Positions 43,531-53,681 of a stretch of 64,000 bases of DNA are shown in pieces. The DNA is taken from positions 21,545-85,544 of the forward strand of contig CALDSD010000041.1 in NCBI GenBank assembly GCA_937911325.1. The letters are read 5' to 3'. Every line of letters begins with the position of its first letter. Positions within the stretch are counted from its first letter, which is position 1. The notes beneath the pieces are model-generated. The model searched no databases. It saw nothing but the letters and a program-made list of their open reading frames with translations, and was not told where the DNA came from. This DNA comes from an uncultured Neomegalonema sp. (lineage in GTDB: Bacteria; Pseudomonadota; Alphaproteobacteria; Rhodobacterales; Rhodobacteraceae). Made by a program: the position numbers and the translations under genes.

Positions 43531-44694
43531 TCAGACCTCCCGGCTTTCGAAATCGATCCGCGGATCAATCAAGGTGTAGACGATGTCCGTCACAAGCCCC
43601 ATCACCAGTCCGATCAGCGAAAAGATGAAGAGGGTGCCGAAGACGACCGGATAGTCACGGCTGATGATCGACTCGTAGCCCAGCAGCCCAAGACCATCGA
43701 GCGAGAACACCGCTTCAATCAAGAAAGCGCCCGTGAAGAAGATCCCGACGAACGCCGCCGGGAAGCCGGCGATGATGATCAGCATCGCGTTGCGGAACAC
43801 ATGTCCGTAGAGCACCCGGCTCTCGGTCAGGCCTTTCGCCCGCGCCGTCATCACGTATTGCTTTTTGATTTCGTCGAGAAAGGAATTCTTCGTCAAAAGC
43901 GTCAGCGTGGCGAAGCCGGAGATCGCCATCGACAGCACCGGCAGAATGATATGCCAGAGATAGTCGCCGATCTTTTCGATCAGGGTGAAGTCCTCCCAAC
44001 CGTCCGAGGACAGTCCTCGCAGGGGGAACCATTGCAGGTACGACCCGCCCGCGAAGAAGATCAGCAGGATCACGGCAAACAGGAAGTTGGGGATCGCATA
44101 GCCGACGATGATCACGCCGGAGGTCCATGTGTCGAACGCCTCGCCGTCTTTCACCGCCTTGCGGATACCGAGCGGGATCGACACAAGGTACGAGAGCAGC
44201 GTCGTCCAGAGACCCAGAGTGATCGAGACCGGCAACTTCTCTTCGATCAGCTCGAGCACCGATTTCGAGCGGAAATGGCTCTCGCCGAAGTTGAAGGTCA
44301 GGTAGTTGCCGACCATGATGCCGAAGCGCTCGAACGCGCCGATCAGTTCTTTCTCGCATTCCGGCGCGCGCACATCCGGTTCGCCCTCAAAGCCCTCTGC
44401 GCAGACAATCCGGGCGAAGCCGAATTGAACTTCCAGCTCGGCGATAAACTCAGGGTCGAGCCCTTGCGCGCCGCGGTATTGAGAGCTCTGTCCTCCAGCG
44501 CCCTGGGAAGCTGTCGCATCTCCCGCGGAACCGCTGAAGCGGTCGGTTGCGCCGCCGCCCAGCTCGGTGATTTCCGCGATCGCCTGCTCGACAGGCCCGC
44601 CCGGCAGGAACTGGATCACAGCGAAGTTCAGCAGGAGAATGCCCAGCAGCGTGGGAAAAATCAGCAGAACCCGCCTGAGGATATACGCACCCAA
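43531..44694 (-). CDS. yejB: Oligopeptide ABC transporter permease (YejB-like)
   Basis: A 387-residue DppB-type permease: N-terminal [19 protein letters not shown], a periplasmic insert with Cys pairs ([15 protein letters not shown]), then the core with EAA-type loop [20 protein letters not shown]. Six or more hydrophobic helices. Between yejA (20-base gap) and yejE. The insert (about residues 60-110), with a Gly/Ser/Gln-rich part, is longer than in short DppB forms, as in YejB. Confidence 0.93.
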   Translation of the reverse strand: MGAYILRRVLLIFPTLLGILLLNFAVIQFLPGGPVEQAIAEITELGGGATDRFSGSAGDATASQGAGGQSSQYRGAQGLDPEFIAELEVQFGFARIVCAEGFEGEPDVRAPECEKELIGAFERFGIMVGNYLTFNFGESHFRSKSVLELIEEKLPVSITLGLWTTLLSYLVSIPLGIRKAVKDGEAFDTWTSGVIIVGYAIPNFLFAVILLIFFAGGSYLQWFPLRGLSSDGWEDFTLIEKIGDYLWHIILPVLSMAISGFATLTLLTKNSFLDEIKKQYVMTARAKGLTESRVLYGHVFRNAMLIIIAGFPAAFVGIFFTGAFLIEAVFSLDGLGLLGYESIISRDYPVVFGTLFIFSLIGLVMGLVTDIVYTLIDPRIDFESREV

Positions 44695-44714
44695 ATACTC
44701 AGTTCCTCATCTGC

Positions 44715-46568
44715 TCAATTGCTCATCGTAGCTGCTAGAGCGTTGGACTTCGCAGGATCGTACCACCACGTCGTCAGGATGGCGCGGTCAAACGGAGGCT
44801 TGTCGATGCCCAGGTCCTGCGGACGACCAAAACGGTCCCAATAAACAATACTGTGGCTCGCCTTGTTCCAGTGCGGAGCCCAGTAATGGCCTGCGCGAAA
44901 CACCCGGTCCAGCGCCTTCGCCGCATTCCGCAGCTCGTCTCTCGACGTCGCCGCGTTCACTTTCTCGATCAAGCCGTCGATCACGGGATCCGACACGCCG
45001 GCGAGATTGAACGATCCTTCCGCCCCGGCGCTCTCTGACGAAAGATACCCGCGCAACTCTGGGCCCGGCGTCGGGCTCAGGGGGAAACGGGCGGTGGCGA
45101 CATCAAAATCAAAGCTCTTGGCGCGACGCTCATACTGGGCCGGATCCACCTGCCGGAGCGACGCGTCGACGCCGAGCCGGCGCAGGTTTGCGATGTAGGG
45201 ATCAACGATCCGGTCGAAACTGCTGCCGACGCGGTCGAGAAACTCGACCGTCAGCACCTCGCCCGCATCGTTCTTGCGGAACTGACCGTCGATCTTCCAA
45301 CCGGCTTCGTCCAGAAGCTTGGCGGCGGCTCGAATTTCAGCCCGATTGCGTCCCGACCCGTCCGTGACTGGCGGCAGATACGCCTCTTCGAAAACACTCG
45401 GATCAAGCTGATCGCGAAAAGGCTCCAACACGGCCAATTCGCCCTCGGTCGGCGGCCCCTCGGCCATCAAGTCGCTGTTCTCAAAGAAACTGTGGGTTCT
45501 GGTGTAGATCCCGTAGAAAAGCGACGCGTTCGACCACTCGAAGTCGAACACCATGCCGATCGCCTGGCGCACGCGTGGATCGGAGAACTTGTCTTTACGG
45601 CTATTGATGAAGAACCCCTGCGTGCCGGAGGGGCGCCCGTCTGAAATCAGCTCTTTGACGACCCAACCGTCGTCAATCGCCGCGAAGTCGTACTGCGTGG
45701 CCCAAGCGCGGGAGAGATAGACCTCGTTCAGGTCGAACTCATCAGCCTTGAACGCCTCGCGGGCGATGTCGTGATCGGGAAAGTACTCGTAGACCACCTG
45801 ATCGAAATTGTACTGCCCACGGCGAACCGGAAGGTCCTTGGCCCAGTAGTCCTCCCGCAGGCGATAGGTGATGGTCTTGCCGGCGCTGAACTTTTCGATC
45901 TCGTAAGGACCCGAGTAGATCGGCGGCTCTAGCGACGCTTCTTCAAAATCGCGGGTATCGTAGAAAGCCTTCGAGAAGATCGGCAGCTGCGCGACGCGGC
46001 CGATCAGATCGCGTGTCGGCGCGCCGTCGGCGAAACCGACGCGAACCTGCAAGGGCCCAAGCGCCTCCACAGCTTCAACGTCCTTGAGCGGCAATCGAAA
46101 GCGTGGGTTCGCGCGGTCGCGCATGGTCAGGATCGACCACGCCACGTCATCCGCCGTGACCGGCGAGCCATCGGAGAACCGCGCCTGTTCGCGCAAGTTG
46201 AAGATCACATACGACCGGTCGGCGGGATATTCGACGCTCTCCGCCAACAGCCCGTAAAGCGCGTCCGGTTCGTCATACGCGCGCGCCATCAGCGTATCGA
46301 AGGTCAGCAAGTATCCGTCAGCGGCGTCGCCCTTGAAGATGAACGGATTGAAGCTGTCGAACGTACGCGTCGCGATCGTCGGCCGCACGGAGATCTCGCC
46401 GCCCTTTGGCGCATCCGGGTTCACATAGTCGAAATGGGTGAAGTCAGCCGAGTACTTCAGCTGGCCGAACGCCGAAATCCCGTGCGAGACGGTCACGTCG
46501 TTCGCCGAGGCCGATACACTCGCGAGGCTGGCCGCGCACGCCAGCGCCAAAACCCAACGCATCGCCAT
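44715..46568 (-). CDS. yejA: Periplasmic peptide-binding protein, YejA-like, copy 1
   Basis: A 617-residue SBP_bac_5 protein with a Sec signal (MRWVLALACAASLASVSASA). Family segments include HGISAFGQLKYSADFTHFDY, NPDAPKGGEIS, ADDVAWSILTMRD and the C-terminal HWNKASHSIVYWDRFGRPQD. It captures oligopeptides for the YejBEF transporter. It starts 2 bases after the stop of copy 2, with GGAG within the preceding stop region. Confidence 0.93.
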   Translation of the reverse strand: MAMRWVLALACAASLASVSASANDVTVSHGISAFGQLKYSADFTHFDYVNPDAPKGGEISVRPTIATRTFDSFNPFIFKGDAADGYLLTFDTLMARAYDEPDALYGLLAESVEYPADRSYVIFNLREQARFSDGSPVTADDVAWSILTMRDRANPRFRLPLKDVEAVEALGPLQVRVGFADGAPTRDLIGRVAQLPIFSKAFYDTRDFEEASLEPPIYSGPYEIEKFSAGKTITYRLREDYWAKDLPVRRGQYNFDQVVYEYFPDHDIAREAFKADEFDLNEVYLSRAWATQYDFAAIDDGWVVKELISDGRPSGTQGFFINSRKDKFSDPRVRQAIGMVFDFEWSNASLFYGIYTRTHSFFENSDLMAEGPPTEGELAVLEPFRDQLDPSVFEEAYLPPVTDGSGRNRAEIRAAAKLLDEAGWKIDGQFRKNDAGEVLTVEFLDRVGSSFDRIVDPYIANLRRLGVDASLRQVDPAQYERRAKSFDFDVATARFPLSPTPGPELRGYLSSESAGAEGSFNLAGVSDPVIDGLIEKVNAATSRDELRNAAKALDRVFRAGHYWAPHWNKASHSIVYWDRFGRPQDLGIDKPPFDRAILTTWWYDPAKSNALAATMSN

Positions 46569-46570
46569 GA

Positions 46571-48430
46571 TCAGATCTCCGCCGCTTTGTCAGCGTCCCA
46601 CCACCAAACGGTCGGAAACCCAATTCTCCGGGCCGGCAATGGGTCGGGCGCGCCGAACTTGTTCCAATGCGCGATCCGCTCGTACGGCGTGTACAGCTGC
46701 ATGACCGAGTAGTGCTCCCACAGGAGCACGCGGTCGAGCGCCCGGCTCGCCGTCTCCAGAGCCTCGCGATTTTCGGCAAAGATGATCTTTTCAATCAGCG
46801 CGTCCACTACAGGGTTCTTCACGCCTGGGGTATTGCGCCCTCCGGGAGCGTCGGCCGAGGCCGCGCCCCAGAACTCGCGCTGCTCATTCCCGGGGCTCTC
46901 CGAGTTCGACCAACCATCAATGATCATATCGAAATCGTAGCTGCGGACGCGATTGATGAACTGCGCCTGATCGATCAAGCGGTATTGCGCGTCGATCCCC
47001 AACCGACGCAGTCGCTGCGCATAGGGAGCGAACACCTTGTCCTGCTGCGCCTGGGCGCTGAGAAACTCGACGGTGAGCGTCTCGCCATCTGCGTTCTTTC
47101 GCACCTTGTCCTCAATCGTCCAACCCGCTTCGTCGAGCAGCTGGCTGGCGAAGCGCAACGGCGCGCGGTCTCGTCCTGAACCGTCGGTCTCCACGTTCTT
47201 GAACGGCTCTGTGAAGAGCTTCGGCGGCAACTGATCGCGAAAGGGTTCGAGCAACGCCAACTCGCCTTCGGCCGGCAGGTCAGTCGCCATCAGCGCCGGC
47301 GTGCCCTGAAAATAACTGTAAGGCCGAGCGTATTGCCCGAAATAGACTTGGCGATTGGTTCGCTCGAAATCGAACGCGGCCGCGATCGCCTCGCGCACGA
47401 GGCGGTTTTGAAACTTCGGCAGGCGCAAGTTGAACGCGAAACCCTGAATCGGCTGCGGCCCTTGCAGAACCGGCTCTCGCTTGACGACCTTGCCCTGTCG
47501 CGCGGCGGGAAAGTCATAGCGCTCCGCCCAGCGAGACGCGCTGTTCTCGACCCAGTAGTCGATCTCGCCTTTCTTGAACGCCTCGAACGCGATGTCGCGG
47601 TCCAGAAACGCCTCAAAACTCAGCCGATCGAAATTGTGCGCGCCGATATTGGGAGGCAGATCCTTGCCCCAGTAATCCTCGACGCGCTCGAAGACGACCC
47701 GTTTGCCGACGTCGACTTCGACCGTGCGGTAAGGTCCTGACCCCGGAATCGGCTCCAAGGTCGTTTCGTCGAAAGGTCGGCTCTCCCAAGCTTTGGCCGG
47801 CATGATGTAGAGCTGCCCGAGAATATGAGGCAGCTCTCGGTTGCCGGTCGTGTCCAGCTTGAAGCGCACGATGCCATCGCCTTCGTCCACGACTTCCGAG
47901 ACGTTCTGATAGTAGAAGCGGAAGAACGGCGCGCCTTTGTCGACGAGGATCTGAAAGCTCGCCTGAACATCCGCGACCGTCACAGGCGAGCCGTCGTGAA
48001 AACGCGCCTCCGGCCGCAGCTTGAACGCAGCCCACGAATAGTCTTTGGGCCATTCCATCCACTCGGCCAGCAGACCATAATGCGTCGATCCCTCATCAAG
48101 CGGAGAGACCATCAGCGTCTCGATCGGCAGCGTCGCTCCGACAGGCGCATCGCCTTTCGCGTTGAACGGGTTCAGCGTGTCGAACTTGCCGCCGCCATAG
48201 AGTTTCGCGACCCCGCCTTTCGGCGCGGCGGCGTTTGCATAGTCAAACTGCGTGTACTCGGGGCCGTAGTTCATGGAGCCGAGCAGGGACTCGCCGTGCG
48301 AACGGGCGCCTCCGCCGCTCCATTCCGCAAGCGCGGGGCGTCCACCCACCGCGTTCAAGCCGAAAGGCGACAGACCCAACCCCGTTCCGATCAACCCCAG
48401 TCTCAAAGCGTCGCGGCGGCTTAGAACCAT
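46571..48430 (-). CDS. yejA: Periplasmic peptide-binding protein, YejA-like, copy 2 (Tat-like signal)
   Basis: A 619-residue paralogue of copy 1, sharing NAAAPKGGVAKL, VADVQASFQILVD and the C-terminal HWNKFGAPD. Its signal looks twin-arginine (SRRDALRLGLIGTGLGLSP) instead of Sec. This is the first gene of the operon; promoter signals lie in 48431-48617. Two binding proteins sharing one permease pair could widen the peptide range. Confidence 0.92.
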   Translation of the reverse strand: MVLSRRDALRLGLIGTGLGLSPFGLNAVGGRPALAEWSGGGARSHGESLLGSMNYGPEYTQFDYANAAAPKGGVAKLYGGGKFDTLNPFNAKGDAPVGATLPIETLMVSPLDEGSTHYGLLAEWMEWPKDYSWAAFKLRPEARFHDGSPVTVADVQASFQILVDKGAPFFRFYYQNVSEVVDEGDGIVRFKLDTTGNRELPHILGQLYIMPAKAWESRPFDETTLEPIPGSGPYRTVEVDVGKRVVFERVEDYWGKDLPPNIGAHNFDRLSFEAFLDRDIAFEAFKKGEIDYWVENSASRWAERYDFPAARQGKVVKREPVLQGPQPIQGFAFNLRLPKFQNRLVREAIAAAFDFERTNRQVYFGQYARPYSYFQGTPALMATDLPAEGELALLEPFRDQLPPKLFTEPFKNVETDGSGRDRAPLRFASQLLDEAGWTIEDKVRKNADGETLTVEFLSAQAQQDKVFAPYAQRLRRLGIDAQYRLIDQAQFINRVRSYDFDMIIDGWSNSESPGNEQREFWGAASADAPGGRNTPGVKNPVVDALIEKIIFAENREALETASRALDRVLLWEHYSVMQLYTPYERIAHWNKFGAPDPLPARRIGFPTVWWWDADKAAEI

Positions 48431-48555
48431 AGAATCCGTCTCCTGATCACGGTGATGCGCCGATTAGCGCCTCTAATTGCGGCGCGCGGACGGCGCAGAC
48501 CAGCTCTTTAAAGGGGTAGAGCGCACGGCATGCGGCTTCAAGACGCTCAAACGCA

Positions 48556-48584
48556 AAGAGCCGCGCGAAAGACGCACGGCTCTT
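48556..48584 (-). terminator. Hairpin downstream of the cytochrome c gene
   Basis: AAGAGCCG and CGGCTCTT form an 8-base stem with a 13-base loop, 34-62 bases after the cytochrome c stop on the minus strand. Only a short T-run follows, so termination may be weak. Confidence 0.5.
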
Positions 48585-48617
48585 GAAAGATTTGTGATCG
48601 AAACGCCGGCGCGCCGA

Positions 48618-49178
48618 TTACTCGGCTGGCGCGGGCAATGGCGCATCCGACATCGAATTCATCCACGCCATCAGGTTGGCGCGATCCTCTGCCTTCCGAA
48701 GACCGCCGAAAGCCATCGAAGTGCCCGGGGCCCAATCGGACGGCTTGGTGAGAAATGCGTTCATGTTCTCCCAGGTCCAGGCGCCCTGATCGGACGGCAG
48801 CGAACCAGAGTAGTTAAAGCCGTCCGCGACGCCGATGTCGCGACCCATCACAGCCCACAGCGCGGGGCCGGTCTTGTTGCCGCCGCCCTGCTCGGCGTTG
48901 TGGCAGGCCTTGCACTTGTTGAAGACTTTTTCGCCTTTCCCGATATCCGCGGACGCGAGCAACGCCGCCAACGAGATCTCCGGCTCCGCGTCCGCTTCGG
49001 CGACTTCTTCCTCTTCCTCGATTTCGATCGAGTACGCCAAAGCGCTATGATCGCCATCTCCGTGCCCGGCGTGCTTTTTCTTATCGAAATACATCTCGGT
49101 GCCGAAGGTGATCACCAGGAAAATCATCAGAGCGCCAGTGGTGGCCCCTACGATCTTGTTGAATTCAAAAGCGTCCAT
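48618..49178 (-). CDS. Membrane-anchored cytochrome c (CycM/c552-like)
   Basis: A 186-residue protein from ATG 49178 (AGGA upstream; the in-frame 63-residue extension to 49373 has no support). N-terminal MDAFEFNKIVGATTGALMIF is a signal-anchor helix. A highly acidic linker (SIEIEEEEEVAEADAEPE) follows, then the class I cytochrome domain with heme motif CKACH and the axial Met in GTSMAFGG. Such cytochromes carry electrons from bc1 to cytochrome oxidase, which fits petAB at the right end. Divergent from pheA. Confidence 0.93.
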   Translation of the reverse strand: MDAFEFNKIVGATTGALMIFLVITFGTEMYFDKKKHAGHGDGDHSALAYSIEIEEEEEVAEADAEPEISLAALLASADIGKGEKVFNKCKACHNAEQGGGNKTGPALWAVMGRDIGVADGFNYSGSLPSDQGAWTWENMNAFLTKPSDWAPGTSMAFGGLRKAEDRANLMAWMNSMSDAPLPAPAE

Positions 49179-49359
49179 CTGCATCCTCACGCGATAGGCG
49201 GCGACCGCCGGAGCCATGGTCAAAACAACTCGGCTCTTCTCTATCGGCTTCCCGCGGTGCTCTTCAATCCATATAAGCGCTGAATTCGCCCCTCGAACGG
49301 GGATATCTCGTCGCACATGGGCCTGTTTTGGCCTCCAAGACCGTAAATGCAGAGTTAAC

Positions 49360-50193
49360 ATGACCGAACGCATCGCATTCCAAGGAGAACCCGGCGCCTT
49401 CTCGCATCAGGCCTGCCGGGAGGCGTATCCCGATATGGAGGCGATGCCTTGCGCCACATTCGAATCCGCGATCGGGGCCGTGACCTCTGGCGAAGCAAAG
49501 CTGGCGATGCTGCCGGTCGAGAACTCGCTGTACGGCCGGGTGGCGGACGTTCACCACCTGCTGCCCGAGAGCGGTCTCTACATCATCGGCGAGCACTTCG
49601 TCCGCGTTCGGATGCAGTTGCTCGCGCCAAAGGGAGCGACGCTGTCGAGCATCAAGACGGCTCAAAGCCACATGGTCGCCCTGGGGCAATGCCGCAAGTT
49701 CCTCAAACAGCATCAGATCAGCCCGGTGATCGGCGCGGACACCGCAGGATCCGCCAAGGAGATCGCGGATGCTGACGATCCGACGCGGGCGGCGATCGCG
49801 TCGACCCTCGCAGGCGAAATCTACGGCCTGGAGAAACTCGGAGCCGACATCGAGGATGCGGACCACAACACCACCCGGTTTCTGACCGCGTCGCGCCAGA
49901 AGATCGAGGCAGACCGGCTGGAGAGCAAGTCGATCACAACTTTCGTTTTCAGAGTGCGGAACATTCCAGCGGCGCTTTACAAGGCGATGGGTGGTTTCGC
50001 GACGAATGGCGTGAACATGGTCAAACTGGAGAGCTACATGCTCGACGGCAAATTCACAGCGACGCAGTTCTACGCAGATATCGAAGGTCATCCGGACGAG
50101 CCGAAGGTCCAGCGCGCGCTCGAAGAGCTGCAATTCTTCACAAGCTACATGAAGGTGCTCGGCGTCTATCCGGCGGCCAAAGATCGCGACTAG
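49360..50193 (+). CDS. pheA: Prephenate dehydratase
   Basis: A 277-residue single-function enzyme making phenylpyruvate in phenylalanine synthesis. The N-terminal catalytic region has AFQGEPGAFSHQACREAYP and the Thr-Arg-Phe motif NTTRFL, and the C-terminal ACT domain has NIPAALYKAMGGFATNGVNM with KLESYMLDGKF for Phe feedback. Start at ATG 49360; the upstream frame is not conserved. It converges with nudC (3-base gap). Confidence 0.95.
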   Translation: MTERIAFQGEPGAFSHQACREAYPDMEAMPCATFESAIGAVTSGEAKLAMLPVENSLYGRVADVHHLLPESGLYIIGEHFVRVRMQLLAPKGATLSSIKTAQSHMVALGQCRKFLKQHQISPVIGADTAGSAKEIADADDPTRAAIASTLAGEIYGLEKLGADIEDADHNTTRFLTASRQKIEADRLESKSITTFVFRVRNIPAALYKAMGGFATNGVNMVKLESYMLDGKFTATQFYADIEGHPDEPKVQRALEELQFFTSYMKVLGVYPAAKDRD

Positions 50194-50196
50194 GTT

Positions 50197-51138
50197 TCAG
50201 AGCTCGAGTTGATCCGTCGCCCAGGCTTCGACAAGGATGCGCGCAATCGCATCCTTTCTTGGCGCCATCAGGCGCGGATGTTCCCCCGCCAGCGCTGCGA
50301 GGATCTCGGCCTTGGTGAACCAGTCGATCTCTTCAAGCTCTTCCTCTTCGCGGACGAGCTCGTCGCTGAGTCCCTCGGCGTAGACGCCGATCATCAGCGT
50401 CGAGGGAAACGGCCAGGGTTGAGACGCTAGGTATCGCACCTCGCCGACGCGGACGCCGGCTTCCTCGAAACTCTCCCGACGGGCCGCGTCTTCGATCGTC
50501 TCGCCCGGTTCGACATATCCTGCGAGCAACGAGAACAAACCTTCTGGCCAGCCATGTTTGCGGCCCATCACCACGCGGTCCCCCATTTCCGGATGCCGAC
50601 GGGTCAGCAGCATGATTGTGACAGGGTCGGTGCGCGGGAAATGCTTGGCTCCACAGCTCGGACAATCGCGCCGCCAACCGCCATCCGCCATATCGGACGG
50701 GGCGCCGCAGCGCGAGCAGATGCGGTGGCTGCTGTGCCAGTCCAACAGCGATTTCGCTTCCGTCAGAACGGTGGCCTCGCCCCCCTGAAGGTCTGGAGCG
50801 ATGGAGCGAAGATCGATGAACTTTACGCTTTCCGAGAAGAAGCCGAGCTCGCGCGGATCCTCAACCGGCTTCAACTCGATCGCGAAGCGTGGCGCGCCGT
50901 CGTCAAGGCCAAGAAACACCGGCTTGTCGGTCGCCGCAGCCAGGATCGCCTCCGACATCGGAGACCAGTCGACGCGGGGCGCGCCCGCAAGATCGATGGG
51001 AAACTTACCGCCGGCCATCGCCAAGAGCCGCGCTTGAGGAGCGCGCAACAACTTGTCCAGCGTCTTCGCCTGCGTCCGCAGTTCGGCTGCTCGGTCCAGA
51101 CCGGAGCCAGTTAAGGGCACATGCAGCGGAAAAGTCAT
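50197..51138 (-). CDS. nudC: NADH pyrophosphatase NudC-type
   Basis: About 313 residues. It hydrolyses NADH/NAD+ (and can act on NAD-capped RNA) to mononucleotides. The zinc ribbon is CSRCG and CPSCG, the Nudix box is GYVEPGETIEDAARRESFEE, and the NudC-specific motif is SQPWPFPS. I prefer ATG 51138 over 51246, since residues before it are Arg/Ser-rich and not conserved. Confidence 0.93.
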   Translation of the reverse strand: MTFPLHVPLTGSGLDRAAELRTQAKTLDKLLRAPQARLLAMAGGKFPIDLAGAPRVDWSPMSEAILAAATDKPVFLGLDDGAPRFAIELKPVEDPRELGFFSESVKFIDLRSIAPDLQGGEATVLTEAKSLLDWHSSHRICSRCGAPSDMADGGWRRDCPSCGAKHFPRTDPVTIMLLTRRHPEMGDRVVMGRKHGWPEGLFSLLAGYVEPGETIEDAARRESFEEAGVRVGEVRYLASQPWPFPSTLMIGVYAEGLSDELVREEEELEEIDWFTKAEILAALAGEHPRLMAPRKDAIARILVEAWATDQLEL

Positions 51139-51308
51139 ACAAGCCGTCGACGTGGTTGCCAGTCGCGCGACCCTGTCGGATTCGTGCGACCGGCGCAATG
51201 CCGGGCTGTTCCACCTCGGGCGGAACCTCCGATCTCGAGGATTCAATCTTCGGCGCCTGTGCGTTGGCGTCTCTTGCCTTGAGCCCGCACCCGCGCCTAT
51301 ATGGGCCT

Positions 51309-51402
51309 TGAGAGGTTGGTGCGGGCGGGCCCTTCGCCAACCCGGTCAGGTCCGGAAGGAAGCAGCCGTAACGATCCCGGTTCGGGTCGTGTCAGCCTCT
51401 CA
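51309..51402 (+). ncRNA. ffs: 4.5S signal recognition particle RNA
   Basis: About 94 nucleotides. The conserved apical loop GGTCAGGTCCGGAAGGAAGC is intact, and the ends TGAGAGG and CCTCTCA pair. It forms the SRP with Ffh to target membrane proteins. Position 27 bases upstream of dnaX is the usual alphaproteobacterial arrangement. Exact ends are estimated from pairing. Confidence 0.95.
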
Positions 51403-51428
51403 CCTTATCCTTGGCCGCGCGGACCAAA

Positions 51429-53291
51429 ATGAACGACGGCGATCCTGTTTCCCCCAACGCAGAAAACGCGCCCTACACGGTCTTAGCGCGAAAGTACCGC
51501 CCTCAGGACTTTGACGCGCTGATTGGTCAGGAAGCGCTTGTCACCGTCCTGCGCAACGCTTTTGAACGCGACCGCATCGCCCACGCGTTCATGTTGACCG
51601 GGGTTCGCGGCGTCGGGAAGACCACAACCGCTCGGATCATCGCCAAAGGACTGAACTGCACAGCGTCGGATCGACCCACCATCAAGCCCTGCGGCGTGTG
51701 CGAAAACTGCGTCGCGATTGCGGAAAGCCGGCATGTCGACGTTCTTGAGATGGACGCCGCGTCTCGCACAGGGATCGACGATATCCGCGAGATCACCGAG
51801 TCGGTGCGTTATCGCGCGGCGCAGGGGCGCTACAAGGTCTACATCATCGACGAAGTGCACATGCTCTCGAAGGCTGCTTTCAACGGCCTTCTGAAGACGC
51901 TTGAAGAACCGCCGGCGCACGTAAAGTTCATCCTCGCCACCACCGACATTCATAAAGTCCCAGTGACAGTGCTCTCGCGCTGCATGCGTTTCGACCTGCG
52001 ACGGGTCGAAGCCGAGCAACTCACGGCGCATCTCAAAGGGATCTGCGACAACGAAGGCGTCAACGTCTCGATCGAGGCGCTGAACCTGATCGCGAGAGCG
52101 TCAGAAGGCTCGGTGCGGGACTCGCTTTCCCTGCTCGATCAAGCCATCAGCCACGGCGCGGGCCAGGTGGACGACGCCACCGCAAGGGACATGCTCGGGC
52201 TTTCGGAACACGGCCGCATCCTGGATCTGTTCGAACACGTGATGCGGGGGCGGACTTCCGAGGCGCTGACAACGTTGCGGACACTGTATGTCGAGGGCGG
52301 AGACCCGCTGTCGTTGCTGCGCGAACTGGCCGAAGCGACCCATTTGGTCTCGATGATCAAAGTGGAACCGGCGCGGGCCGACGACCCAACCCTTCCGCCG
52401 ACCCAGCGCGACCGGGCGCGGGAGCTGTCGGCGACCCTGCCGATGCGAAGCCTCAGCCGCGCTTGGCAAATGCTGCTCAAAGCCATTGAGGAAACGAGCC
52501 GCGCGCCCTCGGCCCTCGCCGCGGCGGAGATGGCGATCATTCGGCTGACGCATGTGGCTGAACTGCCGTCGCCTGAAGAACTGGTGCGCAGGCTTTCGCA
52601 GGCAGGTCAAACCCCGACCGGCGCGTCAGGCGGCAACGGCGCCGGTCTCTCGCCCAGCGAAGCGCCACACGCGGTCGCGCCCGGGCATGGCGGGCGCTCC
52701 CAAGGCGGCGACGACGCGCCGCGCGCGCAGTTGAAGGCCGTCGCGGGCGGAGCGCCGGAGCCGCAATTGCAGCCGACGGCGCGCGCCCATTCCGAGCTGA
52801 AAAGTGAAACGCTCGCGGAGCCTGTGAGCCAAGCGGAAACGATCAACTTCGAGGAGCTGATCGCCATCTTGCGATCTCGTCGCGACAAACTTCTCGAAAT
52901 CGAGGTCGAGCGGTATGTGCGTCCCGGCGTCATCCGACAGGGCTTCTTCGAGTTCACGCCCACCGCCGACGCGCCGAAGGATCTTGCGGCCAAACTGGGC
53001 AAAGCGCTGAGCGAATACTCCGGGGCGCGCTGGTTGGTTTCGGTGGCCGATCATCACGAGACGCCGACCATCGCCGAGACCAAAGCGACGGCTCAGAATT
53101 CGCTCCGGGCCCGGGCGCTTGATCATCCGTTGATCCTGTCGGCCCTGGAGACGTTTCCCGGCGCTCAGATCGGCGACGTCCGCGACCTCACGGCGCACAC
53201 CGCGGACGGCGACGCCGCCGCGCCAGAGGATGACGACGACGAGGATCTTCCGCTAATTGTTGACGAATGGGACGACCGCGACGGCTACTAA
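51429..53291 (+). CDS. dnaX: DNA polymerase III subunit gamma/tau
   Basis: A 620-residue clamp-loader ATPase. Walker A is GVRGVGKTTTARII, the zinc site is CGVCENC with the preceding NCTAS, Walker B is IIDEVHMLSKAAFNGLLK, and the SRC sensor is VTVLSRCMRFDL. The long C-terminal half (linker about 390-470, then a tau-like domain) keeps LRSRRDKLLEIEVERYVRPG and ends in a very acidic tail. ATG 51429 is the first sensible start after the 4.5S RNA. Leads the dnaX-ybaB-recR cluster. Confidence 0.96.
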   Translation: MNDGDPVSPNAENAPYTVLARKYRPQDFDALIGQEALVTVLRNAFERDRIAHAFMLTGVRGVGKTTTARIIAKGLNCTASDRPTIKPCGVCENCVAIAESRHVDVLEMDAASRTGIDDIREITESVRYRAAQGRYKVYIIDEVHMLSKAAFNGLLKTLEEPPAHVKFILATTDIHKVPVTVLSRCMRFDLRRVEAEQLTAHLKGICDNEGVNVSIEALNLIARASEGSVRDSLSLLDQAISHGAGQVDDATARDMLGLSEHGRILDLFEHVMRGRTSEALTTLRTLYVEGGDPLSLLRELAEATHLVSMIKVEPARADDPTLPPTQRDRARELSATLPMRSLSRAWQMLLKAIEETSRAPSALAAAEMAIIRLTHVAELPSPEELVRRLSQAGQTPTGASGGNGAGLSPSEAPHAVAPGHGGRSQGGDDAPRAQLKAVAGGAPEPQLQPTARAHSELKSETLAEPVSQAETINFEELIAILRSRRDKLLEIEVERYVRPGVIRQGFFEFTPTADAPKDLAAKLGKALSEYSGARWLVSVADHHETPTIAETKATAQNSLRARALDHPLILSALETFPGAQIGDVRDLTAHTADGDAAAPEDDDDEDLPLIVDEWDDRDGY

Positions 53292-53319
53292 GCGCCGCGC
53301 GACTGAGAGAGGAATTGAC

Positions 53320-53667
53320 ATGCTGAAGGGTTTGGGCGCGCTTGGCGACATGGGCAAGATCATGAAGCAGGCGCAGGAGATGCAGGCCAAGATGGCCGAG
53401 ATGCAGGAGCGTCTGGAGGCGATCGAGGTCGAAGGATCCGCAGGCGCGGGCATGGTGACGGCCACCTGCACAGCCAAGGGCGCGCTCCGCGGCATTGCGC
53501 TCGATCCCTCGATGATGAAACCCGAAGACAAGGAAGTCCTCGAAGATCTGATTGTCGCCGCCGTCAACGACGCCCAGGAGAAAGCTAAAGAGCGCGCAGC
53601 CGAAGAAATGAAAGAACTGACCGCCGGATTGCCGATCCCGCCGGGGATGGGTTTCCCCGGAGCCTGA
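53320..53667 (+). CDS. ybaB: YbaB/EbfC nucleoid-associated protein
   Basis: A 115-residue DNA-binding protein: [20 protein letters not shown] helix, then [20 protein letters not shown] and [21 protein letters not shown] precedes the ATG. Dimers bind DNA; it is classically encoded between dnaX and recR, as here. A long frame from 53257 overlaps dnaX in another frame and is not used. Confidence 0.95.
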   Translation: MLKGLGALGDMGKIMKQAQEMQAKMAEMQERLEAIEVEGSAGAGMVTATCTAKGALRGIALDPSMMKPEDKEVLEDLIVAAVNDAQEKAKERAAEEMKELTAGLPIPPGMGFPGA

Positions 53668-53681
53668 CGCGTCTGAGTCGA

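Noticed and set aside
43447..44844. Plus-strand ORF of 465 codons across yejB
   Set aside because: Antisense to a complete permease gene in an operon.
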